Assembly (NCBI RefSeq): GCF_013280595.1 | Contig: NZ_JAAATY010000005.1 | Span: 328,959-392,958 of the forward strand | DNA from: Kibdelosporangium persicum | GTDB lineage: Bacteria; Actinomycetota; Actinomycetes; Mycobacteriales; Pseudonocardiaceae | Reading direction: 5' to 3' | DNA length: 64,000 nucleotides | Part shown: positions 8,502-16,141 of the stretch, piece after piece | How the letters are laid out: each line of letters opens with the position of its first letter | Numbering within the stretch: position 1 is the first letter of the stretch | The notes under the pieces: generated by a model | Seen by the model: only the letters and a program-made list of their open reading frames with translations | Databases searched by the model: none | What the model was told of the DNA's origin: nothing | Program-made: the position numbers and the translations under genes

Positions 8502-9053
8502 ATGGACGTTCACCGGTTGATGCGAGCCGTCGAGAATCTCCGTGCGGTCGACCGTCCCGCGGCCACGGTGGCCGCGGCGGTTCGCAGGGGACTGAAAGCG
8601 TCGAAGGCCGACGGCGCGTTGCGCGGATCGTGGCTGGGACACCCGCTGCATCCGTTGATGGTCACTGTGCCGATCGGGGCGTGGGTGTCGGCGGCAGTCC
8701 TCGACGCGGGGAACCGCAACGACGACGCGGCCCGCAAGCTCATCGCGATCGGGCTGACGGCCGCTCCGCCCACCATCCTGCTCGGGCTGGCTGATTACGG
8801 CGAACTCGACAAGCGCCAGCGGCGTGTCGGGCTCGTGCACGCGGTCACCAACGCCGCCGCAGTGGGGTGCTTCGCCGCGTCCTACCAGTTGCGGCGACGC
8901 GGGCGACACACTGCCGGAAAGCTCATGAGCACGCTCGCGCTCACCGTGCTGAGCACCGGAGGCGCGCTCGGCGGACACCTGTCATACGCGCAGGGAGCAG
9001 GCGTGCACCGGTGGCAGGCACCGCGCTCCATCGAGGATGGCACCGTCGGCTGA
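8502..9053 (+). CDS. DUF2231 membrane protein
   Basis: This 183-residue protein contains the DUF2231 signature LGHPLHPLMVTVPIGAWV at about residues 47-64 and four hydrophobic segments. DUF2231 proteins are predicted integral membrane proteins of unknown function, some with redox or haem roles. It is divergent from the STAS-ANTAR-GAF gene across a 49-base gap. The ATG at 8502 has a weak ribosome-binding site. Confidence 0.85.
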   Translation: MDVHRLMRAVENLRAVDRPAATVAAAVRRGLKASKADGALRGSWLGHPLHPLMVTVPIGAWVSAAVLDAGNRNDDAARKLIAIGLTAAPPTILLGLADYGELDKRQRRVGLVHAVTNAAAVGCFAASYQLRRRGRHTAGKLMSTLALTVLSTGGALGGHLSYAQGAGVHRWQAPRSIEDGTVG

Positions 9054-9063
9054 CGGACGGCAG

Positions 9064-9291
9064 TTAACAGCGAGCCACCGACGCGGCCACGTCTTCCAGC
9101 GGCGAACAGCGGCTCGCGCACAGCTTCCCGGTGGCCATGTCGATCTCGCCGGACAACTCCACGACGACGATCGCGCCGAGAACGCGGACACCGACCCTGC
9201 TGGTTTGACCCCGGAGAACGCCTGATTCACGGCGGACGCGTTCGGCCGAGGGCTCACCGTATTGGGGTCGCCGGGCGGAGCGCGAACCCCG
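9064..9291 (-). pseudogene. STAS-domain remnant, in frame after the SpoIIE stop codon
   Basis: Reading on from the SpoIIE stop codon (TGA at 9292-9294) in the same frame gives about 75 codons without a stop, containing the STAS-like stretch VLGAIVVVELSGEIDMATGK and then CSPLEDVAASVARC, stop at 9064. No ATG precedes the STAS segment, and the domain ends where its second half should begin. It is either the remnant of a separate anti-sigma-antagonist gene or of a SpoIIE-STAS fusion cut by a nonsense mutation. Confidence 0.45.
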
Positions 9292-10764
9292 TCAGGTGGC
9301 ACCGGTGGGGCGGCTCGGCCGGGTCCAGCGGGCGAGCAGGATGGTGGCGTCGTCCCGCGGTGTCTCGTTCTGGTGGGCGATGACGGCGTTGATCAGCCGG
9401 CGGGCGATTTCCGGGAGCGGGTGTGCCACCGCGGTCTCACGACGGAGGAAGTCGGTCAGACGGGCCTCGCCGAACGGGTCCCCGGCCTCGTCACGGGCTT
9501 CGGTGATCCCGTCCGTGCAGAGCACCAGCAAGTCCTCCGGTCGCAGCGTCTGCGCGCCGACCTCGATGTCACCCACGCCCGAACCGAGCGGGCGGCAGCG
9601 GCCCGCACCCAACGGTTCGACCACCTCACCCGCCCGCATGATCAACGGGTCGGGGTGCCCGGCGTTGATGTAGCGGAGCCGGCCGCTGGCGAGATCCAGC
9701 TCGGCGAGGACGGCCGTGACCGACACCGCGTCGCCGAACTGCCTGCCGATGGTCTGGTCGATCAGCCTGGCCTGTTCATGGAGCCCGTGACCGGCGTGCC
9801 GGGCACTGCGGTGCGCGGCCAGTGCGGCCGCCGCGACCAGGCCGCTGCGCAGGTCACGACCCACTGAGTCCAGCACGATCAAGGTCGCGGTGCTCTCCGA
9901 CAGGGCGTAGTCGAACGCGTCACCGCTGACGGTGTGGCCGGGCTCCAGGACGCCGGTCACCACGAAGCCGTCCACACCGGCGGTCAACGGCGGCAACAGC
10001 GACCAGATCAGCTCGGCGTTCACCGTCCGCTGGGTGCGCAGCCGGGTCCGGTCGAACACGTCGCCGTACTGGGAGAGCAGGGTGACCATGTGCCCGAGCA
10101 GGTGGGACAGCCACCGGCACTGCACCCGCAGACCCGGGTCGTGGAGATCGTCGACGCTGTCCACCGCGACCTCGAGGACACCGAGACGCTCGGCTCCGTC
10201 CAGCAGGGGCACCCAGAGCCGCGGTCCGGCGGACGTCGCCGACGGCTGGATCCGTGCCTGTTGGAACGCACGTCCCGCGAGCGTGGTGTCCACGTCCAGC
10301 GCACTGTCCTTGTCACCTGTGTCCGGGTGCCGGAGGGGCTGTAGGCACTGCTGCTCATAGTCGACCAGGTAGATGGTGATGCGCACCCCGAGCGCCTTGC
10401 CGGCGGCTTCGGCGACCGACGGCAGCCGGTCCGGCGGCGCGAGTTCCGTGCCCTCCAGCAGCCGGACCAGGGCGGCGAAGGCATCGCCACGGGGTTCGGC
10501 GTCCCGGACCGGCCGGCTGTAGACGGCCCGGTGTGTCCACGTCAGTTCGTCGAGGCGTTCGTTGATCGCCTGGGCGAGGATGTCGCGCTGGAGCGGGGGC
10601 AACGACCCGAGCCCATGGACGTACGCGTCGACCTCCAGGAACCCGGCCTCACCGCCTATCCCGAGGTAGCGCAGCCACAACTGTTCCACCGTCAGCTCGG
10701 CGCGCTTCATCGCGCGCCTGACGCTGCGCTGCTGCTCGCCGGCACGTCCATGGTCATTGCTCAT
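9292..10764 (-). CDS. PP2C/SpoIIE-type serine phosphatase with GAF-like sensor
   Basis: This encodes 490 residues from ATG 10764 (MSNDHGRAGE), preceded by GGTGACTG; an ATG at 10776 is also in frame. Residues 1-90 are helical, 95-225 look GAF-like (PSVAEAAGKALGVRITIYL, LWVPLLDGAERLGVLEVAV), and 260-480 form a SpoIIE PP2C domain: SGDAFDYAL, LIVLDSVGRDLRSGL, YINAGHPDPLIM, LLVLCTDGITEARDE, PRDDATILLARW. The metal-binding aspartates are present, so the enzyme should be active. It probably dephosphorylates STAS antagonists such as the one at 12852, releasing sigma factors from RsbW-like kinases such as the one at 11505. Confidence 0.9.
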   Translation of the reverse strand: MSNDHGRAGEQQRSVRRAMKRAELTVEQLWLRYLGIGGEAGFLEVDAYVHGLGSLPPLQRDILAQAINERLDELTWTHRAVYSRPVRDAEPRGDAFAALVRLLEGTELAPPDRLPSVAEAAGKALGVRITIYLVDYEQQCLQPLRHPDTGDKDSALDVDTTLAGRAFQQARIQPSATSAGPRLWVPLLDGAERLGVLEVAVDSVDDLHDPGLRVQCRWLSHLLGHMVTLLSQYGDVFDRTRLRTQRTVNAELIWSLLPPLTAGVDGFVVTGVLEPGHTVSGDAFDYALSESTATLIVLDSVGRDLRSGLVAAAALAAHRSARHAGHGLHEQARLIDQTIGRQFGDAVSVTAVLAELDLASGRLRYINAGHPDPLIMRAGEVVEPLGAGRCRPLGSGVGDIEVGAQTLRPEDLLVLCTDGITEARDEAGDPFGEARLTDFLRRETAVAHPLPEIARRLINAVIAHQNETPRDDATILLARWTRPSRPTGAT

Positions 10765-10809
10765 GACAGTCACCATTCATGACGGTTGGACGTACGGCGG
10801 TGGTTCCGC

Positions 10810-10914
10810 TCACCGCAGACGCCGCACCGTGGACTGGGCGACCCGTTCGGCCGCCTGGCGCACTGTCGTGCGTTGCTCCCGACGGCTGCTCCGGGAGGAG
10901 CCGTCCAGGACCAT
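10810..10914 (-). CDS. Possible 34-residue basic small protein
   Basis: An ATG at 10914 is preceded by a near-ideal AAGGAGGGAGGT at 10921-10932, giving 34 codons (residues 5-24: GSSRSSRREQRTTVRQAAER) rich in Arg. It lies between the DUF7662 and SpoIIE genes on the same strand, 45 bases before the latter. No family is recognised. The ribosome-binding site is the strongest in its surroundings and argues that something is translated here. Confidence 0.4.
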   Translation of the reverse strand: MVLDGSSRSSRREQRTTVRQAAERVAQSTVRRLR

Positions 10915-11017
10915 TCCCGCACCTCCCTCCTTGAGACGCCGCGCTCGACTGCCCCGAGGTACCCGGCTTGGCCGCGTTCAACCCTGCCGGCCGCGGGGAG
11001 GCGGCACGGTCGTCCTC

Positions 11018-11311
11018 TCAGGACCGACGAGAGCGCCGGCCCGGGTGTTCACGAGCGTTGGCGTCCTCACGGGTGAACAGCACGCGGCACCCAGCCAGGT
11101 CCACTGTGGTCACTCGCCATCCGGCGGACCGCCAGCCCATCGCCTGCACGAGGTAGCCGTTCGCCCACCACTCCCGATGCCGGTAGGCCGAGGCCGGCAG
11201 CCCGCCGACCATGTCGGCGATGTCGGCGAAGTCGAGCCGCACGGCGGTCAGGCCCCGGTCAGCCTCGGTGGTGAGAAAGGCGCTCAACGGCGCGTACTTC
11301 TTGCCCGGCAT
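11018..11311 (-). CDS. DUF7662-like small protein
   Basis: This encodes 97 residues from ATG 11311 (MPGKKYAPLSAFL). The body (ADIADMVGGLPASAYRHREW, then WANGYLVQAMGWRSAGWRV) matches the small domain with a KYxPL start and a paired-Trp centre annotated as DUF7662, often found alone in actinobacteria. Upstream in-frame starts are antisense to the neighbouring gene and are not used here. Function is unknown. It shares strand and direction with the SpoIIE gene. Confidence 0.65.
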   Translation of the reverse strand: MPGKKYAPLSAFLTTEADRGLTAVRLDFADIADMVGGLPASAYRHREWWANGYLVQAMGWRSAGWRVTTVDLAGCRVLFTREDANAREHPGRRSRRS

Positions 11312-11504
11312 CGGACACGCCCCCGGCGTCGGATGAACTGATCGGTCACCCAACGAGATGCCCACCGTGCACAGTGTTATGCCGTTGTTCCGAACCCGGT
11401 TGCGGGCAACCTGTGACACGACTTCCGGGCTCCGTGGCGGCACCGGAGGCACGAGCAGGTACCTTGGGAACCCGGACCTGTGTCTGCGAGGGACGGCGCT
11501 GCGG

Positions 11505-12011
11505 ATGCTTGACGACACTGACCCACACATATCGAAGTCACCAGCGGCCCTGCGTGCCTGGGCCCGCCAGTTGCCCGAGCCCATCTGCGAGACCGTCCTC
11601 GACGCCGATCTGTCCCTGCCTTTCCTGTTCCACGAGGTCGTCGCCGTCAACGGCGCGTTGTCCCCGCAGCGGCACGCGATCTCCGGCTGGGCACGCCGCC
11701 TCGGCTTCGACGGCCACCACGTCGAGGACATGATGCTCGCCGTCGACGAAGCCGTGGCCAATGCCATCGAGCACGGCTACCGTGACCGCCCGGCCGACGA
11801 CCCCGGGATCGTGATGCTGTTCGCGGCGTCGATGCCGGCTCAGGGCATGGCACACGTCGTCGTGGCCGACAACGGCTCCTGGCGGCCGCCGACCGACTCC
11901 GGGTTCCGCGGCCGCGGGCTGTCGATCATCCAGAAGATCACGAACCTGTTCGAGCTGCACTACGACCACACCGGCACGGTCACCCGCATGGCCTGGTACC
12001 TGCCGTCGTGA
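11505..12011 (+). CDS. RsbW-like anti-sigma serine kinase (HATPase_c_2)
   Basis: This encodes 168 residues from ATG 11505 (MLDDTDPHISK); in-frame starts back to 11358 add sequence without similarity. The GHKL ATPase motifs are clear: N-box MLAVDEAVANAIEHGYRD, G1 box VVADNGSWRPP, G2 box RGRGLSIIQKIT. Such proteins bind a sigma factor and phosphorylate a STAS antagonist. No sigma-factor gene is in the window, so its target must lie elsewhere. It converges on the GAF-ANTAR gene with only 2 bases between stops. Confidence 0.85.
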   Translation: MLDDTDPHISKSPAALRAWARQLPEPICETVLDADLSLPFLFHEVVAVNGALSPQRHAISGWARRLGFDGHHVEDMMLAVDEAVANAIEHGYRDRPADDPGIVMLFAASMPAQGMAHVVVADNGSWRPPTDSGFRGRGLSIIQKITNLFELHYDHTGTVTRMAWYLPS

Positions 12012-12013
12012 CG

Positions 12014-12829
12014 TCAGCCGGTGGGCGGCCCGAGCTCGGCGTGCCGGGTGGCGACGGTGCGGGCGACCTCGGCGAGCTTGATGTTCAGGTCCTGCGAGGC
12101 ACGGCGGAGCAGCTCGAAGGCCTCGTCGGCGCTGATGCCGCGACGCTGCATCAGGATGCCCTTGGCCTGCCCGATGACGTCCCGGGTCTCCAGCGCGCGC
12201 CGCAGGTGGACCTGCTCCAGTTCCGCCAGGCGCACGGCCTCGGTGGTCGCCACCGCCAGTGACGCGTGGGTGGCCAGGAGCAACGCCTGGTCACGCGTGG
12301 CCTCGTCGCCGAGTTTGCCTGTTCCGCGTGAGTACAGGTTGAGCGCACCGGACAGCCGCGGTGGGGTGATGTCCGGCAGCATCGCCGTGGACAGAACCGA
12401 CCGGTAACCCAGTTCGGCGGCCTTCGGACCGAACCGCAGCCATCTCGGCTCGTCGGCGAGGTCTCCGCTGTAGGTGTACGCCACGCCCGGCGTGCGTGCC
12501 GCCTCCAGGCAGGGGCCCTCGTTGAACTGGTACTGCCATTCGTCCAGTTCGGCACCGAGGGGGTCAGTCTCCACCGGGGTGTGCAACGCCCCGTCGTTGG
12601 ACCGCAGCGTCACGCTGACCAGTTCGACCTCCGGCAGCACCGCGACTGCCGCCTCAGCCACGTGCTGGAGCACGCCCGCCACGCTGTCCGCGGCCAGCAG
12701 CATCCTCGTCAACTGGGCGAACTGCCTGGCCAGGGGGCTGCGATCGGGGTCACCGGCGGGATGTGGCGCGTCGGCGGGACGCGCGACGAACTCCGCCTTG
12801 TCCCGGCTCCACTCATCCTGAGCGACCAC
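12014..12829 (-). CDS. GAF-ANTAR transcription antitermination regulator
   Basis: This encodes 271 residues from a GTG at 12829 with AAGGACGGAG ahead. The GAF domain occupies about 45-195 (VELVSVTLRSNDGALHTPVE, YQFNEGPCLEAARTPGVAYT). The C-terminal ANTAR domain is at about 205-262 (LRRALETRDVIGQAKGILMQ, RRGISADEAFELLRRASQDL), with the conserved IGQAKGILM core that binds hairpins in leader RNAs. It probably senses a small ligand or redox state and relieves termination at remote targets. It lies 22 bases after the STAS gene and is probably co-transcribed with it. Confidence 0.9.
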   Translation of the reverse strand: MVAQDEWSRDKAEFVARPADAPHPAGDPDRSPLARQFAQLTRMLLAADSVAGVLQHVAEAAVAVLPEVELVSVTLRSNDGALHTPVETDPLGAELDEWQYQFNEGPCLEAARTPGVAYTYSGDLADEPRWLRFGPKAAELGYRSVLSTAMLPDITPPRLSGALNLYSRGTGKLGDEATRDQALLLATHASLAVATTEAVRLAELEQVHLRRALETRDVIGQAKGILMQRRGISADEAFELLRRASQDLNIKLAEVARTVATRHAELGPPTG

Positions 12830-12851
12830 GTCTCCGTCCTTCCCCGAGGAG

Positions 12852-13181
12852 TCATTCCGACACTTGTTCCGCCTCGTCGCCCGTTAACAGCTTCTGCAGG
12901 CCGGCCAGCCGCACAACGCGTTGCAACTGCGGTGACGCGGCCCGGATGGTCAAGCCACCGGCGACGGACGAAGCACGGGCCCGTGCCCGCAGCAGCGCTC
13001 CCAGTCCGGTGGAGTCGCAGAAACTCACCCCGGACCCGTCGACGACCAGATGTACGTACCCGCGGTCGAGCAGGTTCGAGAGCTTGCGCAGGATCACGTC
13101 GCCCGTTTCGAGCGTCAGGTCCCCCGCCACGGCCACGTGAGCGGTGGAGCCGCTCGTGAGGACCACTTCGATCGGATTCAC
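12852..13181 (-). CDS. STAS anti-sigma-factor antagonist
   Basis: This encodes 109 residues from GTG 13181 (VNPIEVVLTSG), preceded by AGGTG. It is a complete STAS fold with the phosphorylatable serine in GVSFCDSTGLGALLRARAR. Dephosphorylated protein should sequester an RsbW-like kinase (11505) and be regenerated by a SpoIIE phosphatase (9292), giving kinase, antagonist and phosphatase within 4 kb. A longer start at 13241 adds a Cys-rich stretch with no similarity. Confidence 0.9.
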   Translation of the reverse strand: MNPIEVVLTSGSTAHVAVAGDLTLETGDVILRKLSNLLDRGYVHLVVDGSGVSFCDSTGLGALLRARARASSVAGGLTIRAASPQLQRVVRLAGLQKLLTGDEAEQVSE

Positions 13182-13373
13182 CGCGTCAACACCTGGACCA
13201 CTCGCCTGACAACCCCACCGGCATGCCGCCGTCGATCTCATGTTCGTGTCCTGACCAGGGCAGGCGCCGGCTACCAGGCTCGGGCATCGGCCGCCTCCCC
13301 GTCGTCGTCATCCGATACGTCAAGACCTCGGCTACCCCGCCGCCACGGCGGATAACCGGTGAGGCACTCCACA

Positions 13374-13544
13374 TCATCGCCCCATCAGCCGGTCGCGGGC
13401 GTCGCGCGCGGCCTGCTTGACGGCTTCGGTCACCCGCTCGGCTTTGCCCTCGTCAGCGAGTTGCTCGTCGCCGGTGGCCTCGCCGATCTCCTCCTTCGTC
13501 TCGGCCATGGTTTGCTCGTCCTTGTCCGGTGTGTTCTCGGACAC
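13374..13544 (-). CDS. CsbD-like stress protein
   Basis: A GTG at 13544 with AGGAGTG upstream encodes 56 residues. The centre (AETKEEIGEATGDEQLADEG) is the usual CsbD motif of a lysine/glutamate helix around a GDEQLxxEGK turn. CsbD is a general-stress protein under sigma B in Bacillus; here it sits next to STAS, ANTAR and SpoIIE genes, consistent with a stress regulon. Confidence 0.75.
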   Translation of the reverse strand: MSENTPDKDEQTMAETKEEIGEATGDEQLADEGKAERVTEAVKQAARDARDRLMGR

Positions 13545-13609
13545 GCCTGATCACTCCTGCCGGTGGTGGGTCCCGTGGGGTTCCCATTCCGGCCGCGGTT
13601 CAATCCGCA

Positions 13610-14314
13610 CTAGGCAGCCAGCAGGCGGTCGATCGCGCGCGGCAGAACCGCACGCAGATCGCTCAACGTCTCCCGGCGGGTGATGTGCGAGGCAGTGGCC
13701 ACCTCGATGAGCGAATTGCCGCGTGCCGCCAACGCACCGCAGTACCTGAACTTCTTCGTCTGGTCCGCTGTCTCGTCGCAGTACGCGAAGAAGGCGTCAA
13801 CACCGGCCGGTTGACCGATGCCGAGGTCGGTTCTGATCTTGTGGTCGAAACCGTCTTCGTCCTTCCACGTCGTACAGGCAGCGGCCTGCGCGGCGACCAG
13901 TTCGACCACGTTCTTGCCTGTGCGCGCCTGGAACGCCCATGCCGCGTTGTGCACCAGGATCCGGTCGCCGGAGAACATCCGATACCGCCCGGGTCCCAGC
14001 GTGAAGCCGAGCTTCTTGCCGCAGAGCCCGTCCGCCGGTGTCAAGGAGTTCGGGGTGTCCTCGTCCTCCTCCGCCGCGGGAATGCCGTAATCGGCCATTC
14101 CGTCGAGCGGAATGACGGCCCGGCGGACCTTCGCCTGCAGTTGTGCCCACGACTCCCCTTCCGTCGTCGGCGGAACTGACCCGGTCGTCGTCTGCCCGGT
14201 CGCGGTCTGCCCGATCGTGCTCGGCCCGCTCGAAGGTGGCCCTGACGGCGGGGTGGCCTGCGGGGCGGAACAGGCGGACAGAACAAGACAGGCGAACAAC
14301 ACTCGACGTAGCAC
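13610..14314 (-). CDS. Secreted lipoprotein of unknown function
   Basis: This encodes 234 residues from GTG 14314 (GGGGGAG upstream). Residues 1-16 form a lipoprotein signal ending in the lipobox LVLSAC. A Pro/Ser/Thr-rich linker (about 18-55) leads to a globular domain with four Cys (GLCGKKL, ACTTW, AYCDE, FRYCGAL), suggesting two disulfides. Size and architecture resemble the extracellular sensor domains of actinobacterial lipoproteins, but I cannot assign a family. A longer ORF to 14383 lacks a ribosome-binding site. Confidence 0.65.
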   Translation of the reverse strand: MLRRVLFACLVLSACSAPQATPPSGPPSSGPSTIGQTATGQTTTGSVPPTTEGESWAQLQAKVRRAVIPLDGMADYGIPAAEEDEDTPNSLTPADGLCGKKLGFTLGPGRYRMFSGDRILVHNAAWAFQARTGKNVVELVAAQAAACTTWKDEDGFDHKIRTDLGIGQPAGVDAFFAYCDETADQTKKFRYCGALAARGNSLIEVATASHITRRETLSDLRAVLPRAIDRLLAA

Positions 14315-14439
14315 GGCTTCTCCCCCGGTCACGGAAAGTCGAACACGACAGTATCGCGTACTCGACGGGCCACCGAGGCACATTCCGTTTCACATGCGAG
14401 TTGCATCCGGTACCGGGGTACAGGTTTACCGTCGAACCC

Positions 14440-14775
14440 ATGAGCACAGAGCAACAGTGGGCGCCGCAGGCGTGCACCTTGCCGACAGAGCAACAACCAC
14501 TGCGCGAGGCGGAGTTCGACGAACTGTTCGCGGCCTCGGTGCACGGGGTGACTCGGCGGACTCCGGCCGAGCTGCGGCTGGACCTCGACGCGACTGAGCA
14601 GGTCGCCGCGCGGACAGCGGGTCTGGTCGTGCGCGAGACCGGATGTTGTTCCTTCTTCACCTTCCGGCTCACCGCCACCGGCGGCGGTCTGCGGCTCGAC
14701 ATCACTGTGCCCGAGTCCCAGACCGGTGTCCTCGACGCGCTGCAGGCCCGAGCCACCGCGAAGGCGACGAAGTGA
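14440..14775 (+). CDS. Small Cys-Cys protein in a MerR operon
   Basis: This encodes 111 residues from ATG 14440 ([20 protein letters not shown]). The centre has an adjacent Cys pair ([20 protein letters not shown]) in a predicted beta-rich fold. The stop overlaps the GTG start of the downstream MerR gene by 4 bases, so they are translationally coupled. The Cys pair and MerR neighbour suggest metal or thiol sensing or binding. I do not recognise a named family. Confidence 0.6.
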   Translation: MSTEQQWAPQACTLPTEQQPLREAEFDELFAASVHGVTRRTPAELRLDLDATEQVAARTAGLVVRETGCCSFFTFRLTATGGGLRLDITVPESQTGVLDALQARATAKATK

Positions 14776-15200
14776 CCGGGCTACGCAGCAAGCAGCTCGC
14801 CGAGGCAGCCGGGGTGAATCCGCAGACCCTGCGCTACTACGAGCGCCGCGGCCTGCTGTCCGAACCGGAGCGGACACTCGGCGGGCACCGCGTCTATCCG
14901 CCGGAGGCCGTCGCCGTGCTGCGGATGATCAAGGCGGCACAACGGCTCGGCTTCACGCTCGACGAGATCGCCGACCTCCTGGACGTTGGCCGTCATCGGC
15001 ACAGTCCCGGGCTGCGGGCCCGGGTCACCGCGAAACTGGCCGACGTGGAGGCCAGGATCGCCGACCTGGGCGCCATCCGGGACACCCTGCGGACCGCGCT
15101 CGCTGCCGGGTGCGACGACCTGATCACGTGCTCACACACCGCTTCCTGCCCGATCCCGTTCTCCGGCGTCGCCGGGGCGGAACTATCGTCACGGCCATGA
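14772..15200 (+). CDS. MerR-family transcriptional regulator with Cys-rich C-terminus
   Basis: This encodes 142 residues from GTG 14772, overlapping the previous gene by 4 bases. Residues 3-70 are a MerR winged helix ([37 protein letters not shown]). A dimerisation helix follows, then a Cys-rich tail with a Cys ligand pattern ([18 protein letters not shown]). Cys at such positions binds Hg, Cd or Zn in metal-sensing MerR proteins, so a thiophilic metal is likely. Its stop overlaps the ATG of the YnfA gene. Confidence 0.85.
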   Translation: MTGLRSKQLAEAAGVNPQTLRYYERRGLLSEPERTLGGHRVYPPEAVAVLRMIKAAQRLGFTLDEIADLLDVGRHRHSPGLRARVTAKLADVEARIADLGAIRDTLRTALAAGCDDLITCSHTASCPIPFSGVAGAELSSRP

Positions 15201-15529
15201 CCCTGGCTCGTTCGCTCGTGTTGTTCGCCCTCGCCGCGCTCGCCGAGATCGGTGGTGCGTGGCTGGTCTGGCAAGGCGTCCGGGAACACCGGGGTCTACT
15301 GTGGATCGCCGGTGGCGTGGTCGCCCTTGGCGTGTACGGGTTCGTCGCGACGCTGCAACCGGACGCTCACTTCGGCCGGATCCTCGCGGCGTACGGCGGT
15401 GTGTTCGTCGCGGGTTCACTGGCGTGGGGCATGATCGTGGACAGGTTCCAGCCGGATCGCTGGGACTACGCCGGCGCCGCGATCTGCCTGATCGGCGTGG
15501 CGGTGATCATGTACGCGCCCAGGGGCTAG
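15197..15529 (+). CDS. YnfA-family small membrane protein
   Basis: This encodes 110 residues with four hydrophobic helices and the YnfA motifs [34 protein letters not shown] and [20 protein letters not shown]. YnfA proteins are SMR-like transporters of the inner membrane. It overlaps the MerR gene by 4 bases and is probably last in the three-gene operon, where it may export the compound or metal sensed by the regulator. Confidence 0.85.
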   Translation: MTLARSLVLFALAALAEIGGAWLVWQGVREHRGLLWIAGGVVALGVYGFVATLQPDAHFGRILAAYGGVFVAGSLAWGMIVDRFQPDRWDYAGAAICLIGVAVIMYAPRG

Positions 15530-15603
15530 CACGCCCAAGCCGACCGATGAGTTTTCACGATCGGCCGGGTCCATCCTCCGAGACGACTGAGAGGAGGGTC
15601 CGA

Positions 15604-15948
15604 GTGGACCTGTACAGCGTGATGCCGGTGAGTGACGCGACCAAGGCACTGGCGTGGTTCGAGGTGTTCTTCGGGCGCCCGGCCGACGAGGTCATCGGCG
15701 AGGAGTACCTCTGGCAGGTCGGCGTGAACGCGTGGGTCGTCGTCGACGACCGGAACGTGCGGGCCGACCGCGTGGGTCAGGCCATGATCACGCTCGGAGT
15801 GACCGGCCTCGACGACATCCTGGCCCGCCTCGCCGCACACGGCATCGGCCATGAACCGGTGGAGACCTACGGCAACGGCGTACGTCACGTCGTGGTGCTG
15901 GACCCGGACGGCAACAGCCTGTCGCTCGCCGAGGCGCCAACTCCGTAG
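15604..15948 (+). CDS. VOC (glyoxalase/bleomycin-resistance) family protein
   Basis: This encodes 114 residues from GTG 15604 with AGGAGGG ahead. The single VOC fold has VMPVSDATKALAWFEVFFGR at the start and HVVVLDPDGNSLSLAEAP at the end. Members bind metal and either catalyse reactions or sequester toxic ligands. The 22-bp repeat array begins 24 bases after its stop. Confidence 0.75.
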   Translation: MDLYSVMPVSDATKALAWFEVFFGRPADEVIGEEYLWQVGVNAWVVVDDRNVRADRVGQAMITLGVTGLDDILARLAAHGIGHEPVETYGNGVRHVVVLDPDGNSLSLAEAPTP

Positions 15949-15971
15949 CACGACCGCGACCGGCGGCAGTC

Positions 15972-16056
15972 GGCACCCCGTGTCGACCTTTGCGGCACCC
16001 CGTGTCGACCTTTGCGGCACCCCGTGTCGACCTTTGCGGCACCCCGAAATTCCCCT
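15972..16056. repeat. 22-bp direct-repeat array 1
   Basis: Three perfect tandem copies of a 22-bp unit (GGCACCCCGTGTCGACCTTT plus GC) run from 15972 to 16037, followed by a partial unit GGCACCCCG and the cap AAATTCCCCT (16038-16056). There are no spacers, so it is not a CRISPR. A second array with the same unit and cap lies in opposite orientation at 21725-21809. Each unit contains the SalI-like palindrome GTCGAC. It lies between convergent genes. Confidence 0.95.
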
Positions 16057-16097
16057 GGCGATGCCGCGACGGTCAGGCGGACTCCCAGTGCGTTGGT

Positions 16098-16137
16098 CCG
16101 GGTCGGACCAGCACAGCGTTGTGCTGGCCCGACCCGG
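16098..16137. terminator. Strong bidirectional hairpin terminator
   Basis: An 18-bp stem with one mismatch (CCGGGTCGGACCAGCACA against TGTGCTGGCCCGACCCGG) closes on a GCGT tetraloop. It lies between the VOC gene (plus strand) and the pectate lyase remnant (minus strand), where termination from both sides is expected. Confidence 0.75.
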
Positions 16138-16141
16138 TGCT

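Noticed and set aside
10757..11341. 194-codon plus-strand ORF
   Set aside because: Overlaps the DUF7662 gene and the small ORF on the other strand; Arg/Pro-rich without similarity.
13186..13377. 63-codon minus-strand ORF between STAS and CsbD-like genes
   Set aside because: No ribosome-binding site, no recognisable fold, composition like antisense sequence.
15972..16056. CRISPR array
   Set aside because: The 22-bp units are directly tandem with no spacers, and there are no cas genes.
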